This document shows positions 56,013 to 64,000 of a DNA stretch of 64,000 bases, one piece after another. Within the stretch, counting starts at the first letter, position 1; each line of letters starts with the position of its first letter. The notes under the pieces were generated by a model. The model was not told where the DNA came from. It saw only the letters and a program-made list of their open reading frames with translations, and did not search any database. The stretch lies in the NCBI RefSeq assembly GCF_039994875.1, contig NZ_CP121196.1, positions 930,001 through 994,000 on the forward strand, read 5' to 3'. The stretch is from Telmatobacter sp. DSM 110680 (lineage in GTDB: Bacteria; Acidobacteriota; Terriglobia; Terriglobales; Acidobacteriaceae). The position numbers and the translations under genes were made by a program.

Positions 56013-58609
56013 TCATTCTTGCCGCAGCACTTGCACAGGCTCCACACGGGATGCACGCAGCGCAGGAACCAGAGAGGCACAAGCCGCAACCGCCAGCATC
56101 AGGCAGATAACGCTTGCGTAGGTAACTGGATCGAGTGTCGAGACGCCGTAGAGCATTGAGCCAATGAAATGTGTCATCCCTAGTCCCAGCGCGAGTCCTG
56201 CTGCGGACCCGATTGTTGCCACACGCACGCCCTGGAATACAAATTGCGCAACAATCTGGTTGCGCATTGCACCAAGTGCGAGGCGAACGCCAACTTCGCG
56301 CTGCCGCAGACGACCGAGATAGCTCAACGTGCCGTAGAGTCCGATGCAAGCCAGCAAAATAGCTGTCGACGCAAAGATCGTCAGGAGCATCGTGCGCAAC
56401 CGATTCTCAGACGATGCATCATCCAGATGATCCTGCAGCGGCGCAAAAGCATAGACGGATCGCGACGGCTCAATCTCGTGAATTTTGCGGCGGATACTTT
56501 CTACCATCGCCATTGGTTCGCCCTGGGTGCGTACCAGGTAGTTCGGAAAAGGATTCGGTGCGTTAAAGCACGAATACACCGTTGGCACCGCTTGCGTATT
56601 CAAGCCCTGTTCGCGGGCATCTCCCACAATCCCGCGTATCATCCCGTTGGGAAGGAAATCGTTATAGACCGCACCGGAGAGCCGATGGCCCACCGGCATG
56701 GCGTTGCCCATGTACTTGTCAGCGAATGCGCGATTGACCATCACATCGCTTGTATTCAAAGCCTGCCTGCAGGGTTCGCCGGCCAGCAACGCGATCCGCA
56801 TGGTGTCGAAGTAGCCCACCGACACGGTGCGAGTGTCCGCAAGAATTGGATGTGCGGAATCGAGCTTGCCGTCGATTTTGTATTCAAGTTGATATTTCGA
56901 CAGGACTCCGGGAAGCATCGCTGCTGTCGAAGCTGCCTCTACGCCCGGCATCGCCCGCAGGCTATCGAGAGTGCGATCGATACGCTGGATCACATTCTTC
57001 ATCTCGGTGGTTTCACCCCAGGAGCCGCTGACCTGGAAAGTAAGCACGTGGCTGGGATCGAATCCGGGATAGACCCGAGAGAGCTGCTGAAAACTGCGCA
57101 AGAGCAGGCCTGCGCCGATCAGCAGTGTGACAGCCAGCGTGATCTGCATTCCGACCAGCAGCCATTGAAGAGTACCGCGCGTGGAGATCTGGGTGCGGCT
57201 TCCCGCAGCCAGGGTGCTTGCCAGCGAGCGGCGCGTTCCGCGCAGGGCGGGAAACAGACCGCAAAGCAAGGTTGTGCCCATCGCGGCAGCAAGGGTATAA
57301 GCAACAATCCGCCAATCCAGGCCAATCTCTTCGGCACGCGGTAGTGTCTTGGCCAGCAGGTGGAAACCACGCGCGGAGGCTGCGGCAATCAATAGCCCGG
57401 CGAGTGATCCAAACAGCGCCAGTGCAAAGACTTCACTCAAAAGCTGGAAGACGATCGATAGCCGCGATGCGCCCAGCGAGAAGCGAACTGAGATCTCATG
57501 CTCGCGCTCCGTCGTGCGGGCCAACAATAATGCCGCGATGTTTGAGCATGCGATCAGCAGCAGCAGCGTCACCGATCCGTAAAGCAGCCAGAGAGAACCG
57601 CGCGCATCCCCGACAATCACCTCTTTCAGGGTCTGCGTCTGGACAGTGAGTTCGGCATCTGGCTTGGGGAACTGTTTGCCTAGCTGCGTCTGCAGAGTCA
57701 GCAGATCAGCGGTGGCCTGCTGCACTGTGACGTCAGGCTTCATACGGCCAACAACCGTGAACCATGTAGCATCGCGGCGTTGCGCAAAGGGTGCATCGGG
57801 GGCACTCGGGTCCACAGGTCGGCGTCCTGATCGGGAAACTGGAAAGATGCTGGCATTACTCCGATAACAGGGTAGGAGTAACCTCCGACGTGAAGTTTTT
57901 GTCCGACCACGCCGGGATCGCCGTGAAACCGCCGCTGCCAATAGCGGTAGCTAATGATTGCAGCGTTTGGACCACCCCAATGCTCCTCCTGCGGTGTGAA
58001 CCCGCGGCCCAGCGCGGGCGACACTCCCATCACCTCGATAAAACGCGGAGCTACGAGGCATTCCGTGACTTTTTCCGGCAATGAACCGGAGGTCTCAGAG
58101 AGGTCGTCGAAATAGTACCCGCTGATGGCCTGGAACGTAGAGTTCAATCGGTTCCAATCTTCCAGCCGCACTGGCGCTACGGCCTTGTTGGCATCGCGGC
58201 CTTTGTAGTCTCGCTGATCAAGCGCAACCAACTGGTTGCTGTTCGGAAATGGCAGCGGTCGAAGAATGATGGCATCGATAGCAGAAAACACCGCGCTATT
58301 GGCGCCGATGCCAAGCGCGAGCGTGAGAATGACGATGATAGAAAACGAGGGCGATTTGCACAGGAAGCGAATCGCGGCTTTCAGATTGAATAATAGGCTC
58401 TCAAGAGCGTGGGAAATGTGTACTTCCCGTACCTGCTGCTTTACTTGTTCGTGCCCGCCGAATTCGAGCATTGCGCGCCGGTGGGCCTCTTCAGGCGACA
58501 TACCCTGGGCGACATAACCATCCGTCAACTCGGCGATGTGGAAGCCAATCTCCTGATCCACCGCATCTTCCGGAACTGGCTTTCGAGGGGAACGTCTCCA
58601 GCGGATCAT
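56013..58609 (-). pseudogene. ADOP-type ABC permease broken by a one-base frameshift
   Basis: ATG 58609 has AAGGAGG at a good distance. The first frame (58609 to 57740) encodes the cytosolic N-terminal segment, the first helix and part of the first periplasmic domain, and leaves homology after DADLWTRVPP. The rest is in another frame from about 57800 to 56013 (DAPFAQRRDATWFTVVGRMKPD to the SRVEPVQVLRQ end). The switch falls on a run of five C (minus strand; G at 57798-57802); six would restore one frame of about 865 residues. The cause may be a real mutation, a sequencing error or frameshifting. A PadR gene precedes it. Confidence 0.85.
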
Positions 58610-58622
58610 CGTGGCCTCCTTC

Positions 58623-58653
58623 GTGTAGACCTACCGTTGTGTAGACCTACCGT
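58623..58653. repeat. Tandem 15-base direct repeat at the PadR-ADOP junction
   Basis: GTGTAGACCTACCGT occurs at 58623-58637 and 58639-58653. The second copy contains the PadR stop. The core GTAGACCTAC is nearly palindromic and shares GTAGA with the PadR promoter operator. Confidence 0.6.
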
Positions 58654-58985
58654 GCCGTATCCAGAATCAGAGTGACGGCTCGCGACAGCCGGTTCCAGGT
58701 TTCTTCTTCGGCGGCCAGTTGTTTGCTGCCTTCCGCCGAGAGCCGATAGAACTTTGCCTGACGACCTTTGTCCGATTCGCCCCAGTCGGCTTCAAGCCAT
58801 CCGCGCTTCTCCAAACGGTGGAGAGCTGGGTACAGCGAGCCCTGCTGCACCTGCAGAACGGCGTCTGAAATCTGTTGGATACGCTGCGAGATGCCGTAAC
58901 CGTGGACGGGACCAAGAGCGACGACCTTAAGGATGAGTAGGTCGAGTGTGCCTTGCAGCAGGTCTGCTTTTTCGAGAGGGGTCAT
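58647..58985 (-). CDS. PadR family transcriptional regulator
   Basis: The 112-residue protein has KADLLQGTLDLLILKVVALG, GPVHGYGISQRIQQ, VQQGSLYPALHRLEKRGW and FYRLSAEGSKQL, all typical of PadR proteins. ATG 58985 has AGGAGA about 10 bases upstream. It is followed after about 37 bases by the frameshifted ADOP gene, not overlapping as in the other two pairs. A well-formed sigma70 promoter with an inverted repeat lies upstream. Confidence 0.92.
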   Translation of the reverse strand: MTPLEKADLLQGTLDLLILKVVALGPVHGYGISQRIQQISDAVLQVQQGSLYPALHRLEKRGWLEADWGESDKGRQAKFYRLSAEGSKQLAAEEETWNRLSRAVTLILDTAR

Positions 58986-59002
58986 TGCCAGTGTCTCTCC
59001 TA

Positions 59003-59040
59003 GACAATCTACCTATAAAGTGCGATATGTAGATTGTCAA
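59003..59040 (-). promoter_or_regulatory. PadR promoter flanked by an inverted repeat
   Basis: On the minus strand TTGACA (59040-59035), a 17-base spacer and TATAGG (59017-59012) make a near-consensus sigma70 promoter. The arms GACAATCTAC (59003-59012) and GTAGATTGTC (59029-59038) are a perfect inverted repeat, one on the -35 box and one at the start point. Autorepression by the PadR is likely. Confidence 0.75.
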
Positions 59041-59098
59041 GGAGAAGGTGACGAACGGATAGAACAGAAATGCGGTGCCGGTGAGCGCTCTAATTGAT

Positions 59099-59911
59099 TT
59101 ATCGCGAGATCGGTTCGTGCCAGCGGTGGTGCATCTTGTAGACGAAGTGGCCAATCATCCAGCCGAAGGCGCTGCCAACCAGGACGTCTGAAGGAAAATG
59201 CTGTTGTCCCAGTACCCGGGTCAGGCTGACGCCGGTGGCCAGGGTATAGATTCCGAGCTGGTTTAGCCGCGAAGGATATTCCTCTGCGAGCACAGCAGCG
59301 CTGGACCAGGCAATCATGCTATGGGAAGAGGGAAACGAAGAATCCCATCCTACGTTGGTTTGGAAAAACTTGCCCTTGGCGTTGTCGAGGGTAGGTCGCT
59401 CCCGCCAGAAGATGAATTTCATTCCCTGCTCGACTACGAGGCTGTCGAGAATGGCTTCTCCGCCGAGGATGCCGGTTTCGCGTGCATGATCGTTGCCGGT
59501 GAAATGTCCGGCCGCAAACATAACCGCCGGCGCTGCAATGAAGGGGCTGACGAGGAAATTGGAGGCATTCGTGTTGGTGTTGTTGAAACTCGCATTGTGC
59601 GAGACAACGTCGTACATCGCCTGATGATCGGTTGTGACGGCGCCCGCCACTGCGAGGCCAAGTGGAAGCAGGTAGCCAAAATCCTTTTCACGAATGCGCG
59701 CGGGGCTGGACCAGATGGCACCTTCGTCCTTCAAGATATTCAGCGGAGTTGCGCGAAGGGTCACTTCTGCTTCGAGTTGTGGCTGCGGTGCGTTCGGGAC
59801 CGAGGCTGGCGGCCATGTCTGTGCATGGCTGACTGTACAGGCAGATATCGCAAGGATGATCGAGCAGATGCAGCGGGAGTAAGGCGGCGAGGTCTTGCTA
59901 GTGTTGTTCAC
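59099..59911 (-). CDS. Exported PAP2 family phosphatase
   Basis: GTG 59911 starts a 270-residue product with a signal peptide (about 1-30, cleavage near SHAQ). It has membrane-like segments and the phosphatase motifs in order: KFIFWRERP (first), SFPSSHSM (second), TRVLGQQHFPSD (third; the SR-x5-H-x3-D pattern with Thr in place of Ser). Such enzymes remove phosphate from lipids or undecaprenyl pyrophosphate. Ends near the third PadR promoter, same strand. Confidence 0.85.
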   Translation of the reverse strand: MNNTSKTSPPYSRCICSIILAISACTVSHAQTWPPASVPNAPQPQLEAEVTLRATPLNILKDEGAIWSSPARIREKDFGYLLPLGLAVAGAVTTDHQAMYDVVSHNASFNNTNTNASNFLVSPFIAAPAVMFAAGHFTGNDHARETGILGGEAILDSLVVEQGMKFIFWRERPTLDNAKGKFFQTNVGWDSSFPSSHSMIAWSSAAVLAEEYPSRLNQLGIYTLATGVSLTRVLGQQHFPSDVLVGSAFGWMIGHFVYKMHHRWHEPISR

Positions 59912-59974
59912 GGGTCTTTTTGATGCTAATTCACCGTGCGCGCCAGGTCAGATGAACGAAACTTCATTCTTGAC

Positions 59975-60493
59975 TTACTTTTCCGCTTCCGCGAGATAGA
60001 TCTTCGTGTAGTCGAGATAGTTTTGCGCGTACTGCAGGATCAGCTTCCGATCCTCGTCCCCAAGTTCGCGACGCTGTTTGCCTGGCACTCCGGCCCAGAG
60101 AGTTCGCGCCGGAACCACGGTATGTTCCGGCAGCACCGCACCGGCGGCGATGATGGAACCCTCGCCGATACGGCAGTCATTCAGGATCGTGACGCCCATC
60201 CCGATGAGCACCGCATCCTCAACGACACAGCCGTGGACCGTGGCGTTGTGGCCGATCGTCACCCAGTCGCCAACGGTTACAGAGTAAAGATGCCGTTGGC
60301 CGTGCAGAACGGAACAATCCTGGACGTTGGAGTTCGAGCCGACGCGGATGGAGTTAACGTCACCGCGGAGGACGGCGTTCATCCAGACAGAGGAGTTCTC
60401 TCCCAGCTTGACGTCGCCGAGTAGCTGGGCGGAGACGTCCACATAGCAGCTGTCTGGGATGGTGGGCAGCAGGCCCTGGTAGCGGCGAATCAT
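59975..60493 (-). CDS. Gamma-carbonic-anhydrase-like hexapeptide repeat protein
   Basis: The 172-residue protein is a left-handed beta helix of hexapeptide turns, with the metal-site histidines in VLHGQRH and VTIGHNATVHGC, like the YrdA/CaiE gamma-carbonic-anhydrase group. VPARTLWAGVPGKQRR follows, as usual. Whether it hydrates CO2 is not certain. ATG 60493 has GGAGG about 15 bases upstream. Confidence 0.85.
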   Translation of the reverse strand: MIRRYQGLLPTIPDSCYVDVSAQLLGDVKLGENSSVWMNAVLRGDVNSIRVGSNSNVQDCSVLHGQRHLYSVTVGDWVTIGHNATVHGCVVEDAVLIGMGVTILNDCRIGEGSIIAAGAVLPEHTVVPARTLWAGVPGKQRRELGDEDRKLILQYAQNYLDYTKIYLAEAEK

Positions 60494-60722
60494 GTTTTTT
60501 CGAATTCCTCCGGAGACCAGTGTAAGCGAGGCGAGCAGACCTCATTTAAGGACAAAGAACCTGCGCATCAGCGGAATCTTTGGGGACAAATTTCTTGCAT
60601 GGATATCCTTGCAGCCGTGCAAGTTGATGTCTTGAAGGTGGATGTCTTAACTAAATTGGCTGACTACAGCCACTTCCGGTATCATGGTTATTGCCGATTG
60701 GCGGGTTTGGAGGTGGGATTTT

Positions 60723-60920
60723 TTGGCAGAGGTTCGCTTACAAGAAGGCGAGCCGCTTGAGAACGCGCTGCGCCGGTTTAAGCGGAAGGTACAGCAGGAA
60801 GACATCATCAAGGAAGTTAAGCGTCATTCCTACTATCTGAAACCCGGTGAAAAGCGCCGCGTGAAAGCAGCATTGGCACGCAAGCGGAATCGCAAGAAGG
60901 CTCGTAAAGAGCAAGATTAG
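60723..60920 (+). CDS. rpsU: 30S ribosomal protein S21 (TTG start)
   Basis: The coding start is TTG 60723, set by GGAGGT at 60709-60714 (8 bases away) and by S21 homologues that begin at this residue; an ATG at 60684 would add 13 unrelated codons. The 65-residue product (M)AEVRLQEGEPLENALRRF then KRKVQQEDIIKEVKRH and a Lys/Arg-rich tail are typical. S21 helps bind mRNA leaders on the 30S subunit. It is alone. Confidence 0.93.
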   Translation: MAEVRLQEGEPLENALRRFKRKVQQEDIIKEVKRHSYYLKPGEKRRVKAALARKRNRKKARKEQD

Positions 60921-61237
60921 GTCAGTTAACAGACATTGCGGAATGTGCCGTTCAGGCTATACTCGCTCTCCCCCCGGGTGAGGCTGGCCATATATCAAGA
61001 CCATTGGACGGCACATCGCGATTGCAAATTCCAAGTTGCGCTGAATGCAGAGTTTTATAAGGCGCGAAATAATTCAGTCTCCCGCGATGGGAGACACGCT
61101 GCGATATAGCCGCTCCATTTGTGGCGGCCCGGGCCCTTGTTGTTTCAAGGACGTTCAAAGACAGGGAAACGGGAACGGCAAGCTCTCAAGTTCATGGCCG
61201 ATTTCGATCGTAGTCCCTGCTTTTGAGGAAGCCGGTC
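60921..61237. other. Intergenic region
   Basis: After rpsU I see no gene, no clear terminator and no repeat; the right end holds the GAGGAA ribosome site of the zinc-ribbon gene. Confidence 0.5.
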
Positions 61238-61573
61238 ATGGAATTCGTCGACAGAGTATTGAAGTGCACCGATTGCGGCGCAGAATTCGTGTTCACCGCG
61301 GGTGAACAACTGTTTTTCCACGATAAACAGTTTAAGAACGACCCGAAGCACTGCAAGCAATGCAAGGCGAAGCGCGCGAGCGGGGGACGAGTGCGCTCTG
61401 AGACTCGAACAACCTGTTCAGCATGCGGCCTGGAGACGACAGTGCCGTTCAAGCCTACGCAGGGCAGGCCGGTACTATGTCGCGCTTGCTTTCAGAAGCA
61501 GGCCAAGGGCGCGCCGGTCGCACCCATCACACCCAACACGCCATCCACACCCACCAATCCGGGTCCGGGCTGA
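61238..61573 (+). CDS. Zinc-ribbon protein
   Basis: ATG 61238 has GAGGAA about eight bases upstream. The 111-residue product has two Cys pairs, CTDCG with CKQC and then CSAC with CRAC. The first group lies in a VLKCTDCGAEFVFTAGEQ block with FFHDKQFKNDPKHC, a known short zinc-binding domain of bacterial proteins. A Pro/Thr-rich tail (APITPNTPSTPTNPGPG) ends it. Role unknown; possibly a nucleic-acid or ribosome-associated factor. Confidence 0.8.
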   Translation: MEFVDRVLKCTDCGAEFVFTAGEQLFFHDKQFKNDPKHCKQCKAKRASGGRVRSETRTTCSACGLETTVPFKPTQGRPVLCRACFQKQAKGAPVAPITPNTPSTPTNPGPG

Positions 61574-61630
61574 CGGTATGCTCAGAACTGATATCGCTCG
61601 ATACTTGGCTTGAGCGTGGCAGGAGCGACA

Positions 61631-62911
61631 TTAACGCCGCTCTTGCTTCAAAGCCCTGTGCCCAATGTCGTGGCGATAGTACATGCCTTCGAAGTGGATC
61701 TGGGACAGCGCCTCGTAGGCTCGGGTCAGCGCTTCTTCAAGGGAGTCGCCACTTGCGGTTGCACCCAGCACGCGGCCACCGCTGGTGACGAGCTGGTTTG
61801 CCACGCGGGTTGTGCCGGAATGAAAAATCTCTACCTCGGGGACCTTTGCTGCATTGCTTAGCCCGCTGATGGGTAGTCCCGTCTTATAGCTTCCGGGATA
61901 TCCGGAAGAACTTGTCACCACGCAGGCTGACGCGCTCGAACTCCACTGCATTTCTGTCTCGGCGAGTCGGCCGTCGATGCAGGCCTCGAGAGCATCCACA
62001 AGATCCGACTCAAGACGCACCAAAATCGCCTGCGTCTCCGGATCGCCGAACCTTGCGTTGTACTCCAGCACCTCCGGCCCGCGTGCCGTCATCATCAAGC
62101 CGCAGTAGAGCACGCCCGTAAACGGCATTCCCTCTTCCGCCATCCCGCGCACGGTCGGCTCGGCGATGTGGTGCAGGATCCACTCGGTCATCGTCGGCTC
62201 AAGCATCTGGCTGGTGGAGTAAACACCCATTCCGCCGGTGTTCGGACCTGTATCTCCTTCGCCTATCCGCTTGTGATCCTGCGCGGGAACCAGCGGCGCT
62301 ACATGCAGACCATCGGTGAGACAGAGAAAGCTGAGTTCCTCACCTTCGAGGAATTCTTCGATGACCACCTGGTGTTCGACCGAACCGAGCAGCTCGCCGT
62401 TGAAGAGACCCTGCGCAGTTTCAACAGCAAAATGCCGCGTGGGACAGATGATGACACCTTTGCCGGCAGCCAGACCGTCGGCCTTGACGACAATAGGCGC
62501 GTGAAAGTGCTTGATGGATTCTTCTACTTCTTTTGGACTGGTGCAGACAGCGTAGTTCGCGGTGGGAATCTGGTGGCGCTTCATGAACTGCTTGGCGAAC
62601 GCCTTGCTCGACTCCAGCCGTGCTGCATCGCGTGTTGGCCCAAAGATACGGTACCCGCGCTCGCGAAAGGCATCGACAACGCCCAGCGACAATGGCAATT
62701 CGGGACCGACGATGGTGAGGCTAGGCTGCTCCACCTCGGCAAGGCGCACCATGGCGGCAACATCCTTTAGATCGACTGGAACGCAGCGAGCCACCTGCGC
62801 AATGCCGCCGTTGCCGGGTGCGCACACAACTTCTGTGACACGCTGGCTGCGCTTTACTGCCCATGCCAGCGCATGTTCGCGCCCGCCAGAACCAAGGATC
62901 AAGACTTTCAT
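61631..62911 (-). CDS. purD: Phosphoribosylamine-glycine ligase (GAR synthetase)
   Basis: ATG 62911 is the start (the frame is open to 62986). The 426-residue protein has the PurD blocks: MKVLILGSGGREHALAWA, VGPELPLSLGVVDAF, KADGLAAGKGVII, EEFLEGEELSFLCLTDG, GDTGPNTGGMGVYS, and LEYNARFGDPETQAIL. It joins phosphoribosylamine and glycine with ATP in purine synthesis. The neighbours are not purine genes, so it is not in a pur operon here. Confidence 0.96.
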   Translation of the reverse strand: MKVLILGSGGREHALAWAVKRSQRVTEVVCAPGNGGIAQVARCVPVDLKDVAAMVRLAEVEQPSLTIVGPELPLSLGVVDAFRERGYRIFGPTRDAARLESSKAFAKQFMKRHQIPTANYAVCTSPKEVEESIKHFHAPIVVKADGLAAGKGVIICPTRHFAVETAQGLFNGELLGSVEHQVVIEEFLEGEELSFLCLTDGLHVAPLVPAQDHKRIGEGDTGPNTGGMGVYSTSQMLEPTMTEWILHHIAEPTVRGMAEEGMPFTGVLYCGLMMTARGPEVLEYNARFGDPETQAILVRLESDLVDALEACIDGRLAETEMQWSSSASACVVTSSSGYPGSYKTGLPISGLSNAAKVPEVEIFHSGTTRVANQLVTSGGRVLGATASGDSLEEALTRAYEALSQIHFEGMYYRHDIGHRALKQERR

Positions 62912-63075
62912 ATTCGTGCCTCGTGCGGCTTCGGTCCCGCCGAAGCTCGAAAGGCTATGGTCAGCAATTGAGGGGGGTGAAGTCAAACGGTCAAAGTCAT
63001 CGCTCCATCTCTATGCCTATACTGAGGCGTGGTGAATCGGTGCGCGAATCGCAGTCACCGCAGAGAATTACAAGC

Positions 63076-63264
63076 ATGGTCGAACGCCGCATCAAGCCGC
63101 ATCAGCAACAGTTTGCCGAGGACGAGCGACGCGAACGGCAACGGCACGCGTTCAGGCGCAACCAGGCGTTTGGTTTGTTGATTGTGGCTGCGGCTATCGC
63201 GACCTGGTGGCTGTTTCACACGAATCCCGCGTGGATATTTCCGAGCGGATGGTGGCGTCCGTGA
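63076..63264 (+). CDS. Small single-helix membrane protein
   Basis: ATG 63076 starts 62 residues: a charged N-terminal part (RIKPHQQQFAEDERRERQRH) and one membrane helix (FGLLIVAAAIATWWLFHTN). An ATG at 63013 is possible. It overlaps the miaA start. Function unknown; this may be a small accessory protein or only a leader frame. Confidence 0.5.
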   Translation: MVERRIKPHQQQFAEDERRERQRHAFRRNQAFGLLIVAAAIATWWLFHTNPAWIFPSGWWRP

Positions 63265-64000
63265 GTTCTTCGCGGCCCAACGACTCACTAGCAGTGCTCA
63301 TACTCGGGCCTACCGGCAGCGGCAAAACCGCGCTCTCACTCGCTCTAGCGGAACGCTTTAGCGGCGAGATCGTCAGTTGCGACTCGGTCGCTGTCTATCG
63401 TGGAATGGACCTCGGTACCGCCAAACCGACCGCTGGAGAGCGCGCCAGGATCCCGCATCACCTGATCGATGTTGCAGATCCCAATGAGCCTTTCACCGCA
63501 GGTGATTACAGCCGTCGCGCTCGCGTCGCTTTGAGCGAAATTGCCACCCGACAAAGGATTCCCATCGTTACTGGTGGAACAGGCCTCTATCTTCGCGCGC
63601 TGACGGAAGGTCTCTTTGCGGGCCCGTCGCGACAGGAAGAACTGCGCCAACGACTTCGCCGTAGTGCCGGGCGCCGTGGCACCGCATGGCTGCATCGCCT
63701 GCTCAGGCGGCTCGATCCCAAGACGGCTGAGCGCATTCATGCCAACGACGAGCCGAAACTGATTCGCGCCATCGAGGTATGCATTGCATCGCGCCAGCCC
63801 ATGTCGCAGGTTCTGGCGCGCGATCCGCTTGTGGGATTTCGTTTGCTCCGCATCGGGCTGAATCCGCCGCGCGCTTTGCTGTATGAACGACTGAATTTGC
63901 GTTGCGCGCGGATGTTTGCGGATGGTCTAGTGCAGGAAACGCGAGCGCTGCTGGCTTGTTATGGGCCCATCAAGGCGCTGGATTCGCTGGGATACCGGCA
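63249..64000 (+). CDS. miaA: tRNA dimethylallyltransferase (partial, runs off the window)
   Basis: Taking ATG 63249 (or GTG 63261, which would overlap the upstream stop as GTGA), the frame is open to the end, about 250 residues. The P-loop GPTGSGKTALS, SCDSVAVYRGMDLGTAKP, HHLIDVADPNEPFTAGDY and GGTGLYLRAL are the MiaA motifs. It adds dimethylallyl to A37 of tRNAs that read UNN codons. Confidence 0.93.
   Translation, partial: MVASVSSSRPNDSLAVLILGPTGSGKTALSLALAERFSGEIVSCDSVAVYRGMDLGTAKPTAGERARIPHHLIDVADPNEPFTAGDYSRRARVALSEIATRQRIPIVTGGTGLYLRALTEGLFAGPSRQEELRQRLRRSAGRRGTAWLHRLLRRLDPKTAERIHANDEPKLIRAIEVCIASRQPMSQVLARDPLVGFRLLRIGLNPPRALLYERLNLRCARMFADGLVQETRALLACYGPIKALDSLGYR

Noticed and set aside
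57740-57945. Programmed -1 frameshift in the third ADOP gene
   Set aside because: A C-run without a typical slippery heptamer or visible downstream structure; a simple deletion or sequencing error is more likely.
1-64000. CRISPR arrays, insertion sequences, prophage, tRNA and rRNA genes
   Set aside because: I looked for regular spaced repeats, transposase motifs, integrase motifs and RNA signatures and saw none.

Overview
The window reads as chromosomal DNA of an acidobacterium, probably class Terriglobia (Acidobacteriaceae-like). The main pointers are four long permeases of the acidobacterial duplicated orphan permease (ADOP) type, three of them next to PadR regulators. Others are a DUF2339 giant membrane protein, a winged-helix/TolB/TPR sensor, many small secreted proteins of unknown function, and even, moderately high G+C. 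This placement is inference from gene content; no rRNA or tRNA was seen. I see no CRISPR array, insertion sequence, integrase or phage module.

Layout. 0-2.6 kb: an amine oxidase cut by the window edge, a secreted phosphoesterase and a small secreted protein. 2.8-6.8 kb: three tandem MacB-like permeases without an ATPase, two of them near-copies, separated by AGTTC-rich intergenic repeats. 6.9-8.1 kb: a GT21 (ceramide glucosyltransferase/HpnI-like) glycosyltransferase. 8.1-14.7 kb: an ADOP-PadR pair, a secreted DinB-like protein and a second ADOP. 15-24.8 kb: a secreted protein divergent from a CadC-like TPR regulator, a Rieske oxygenase, small membrane proteins, a YcxB-like protein and the 1324-residue DUF2339 protein. 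24.9-30 kb: mostly housekeeping (gcvT, frr, lipA) with a Tat-exported Gfo/Idh/MocA oxidoreductase and a DinB-like protein. 30-37.4 kb: an S9 peptidase, a cytochrome c lipoprotein overlapping a membrane protein, a complete three-gene export operon (HlyD-type adaptor, ABC ATPase, ABC-2 permease, each overlapping by ATGA), and a DUF1080 protein. 37.5-41.8 kb: a second ADOP-PadR pair and the decayed tail of a histidine kinase. 41.8-47.2 kb: an SDR, an unusual DUF192-like/PilZ/Abi-alpha-like protein, RidA and an aldehyde dehydrogenase. 47.3-53.8 kb: an AlkA-type glycosylase, a GH57/DUF3536 protein, and aspS and hisS. 54-59 kb: a secreted protein, an aldo/keto reductase, and a third ADOP-PadR pair whose ADOP carries a one-base frameshift. 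59-64 kb: a PAP2 phosphatase, a gamma-carbonic-anhydrase-like protein, rpsU (TTG start), a zinc-ribbon protein, purD, a small membrane protein and the start of miaA.

Themes. Each PadR gene has its own palindromic operator pair. In two of the three cases the palindromes sit on a recognisable sigma70-type promoter, so each PadR probably represses itself and its coupled ADOP. Several convergent gene ends share perfect hairpins that run over the stop codons. The best candidates for new biology are the three-part PilZ protein at 42.8-44.9 kb, the orphan permease sets with their operators, and the AGTTC intergenic repeat family. No complete undescribed defence or biosynthetic system is evident.
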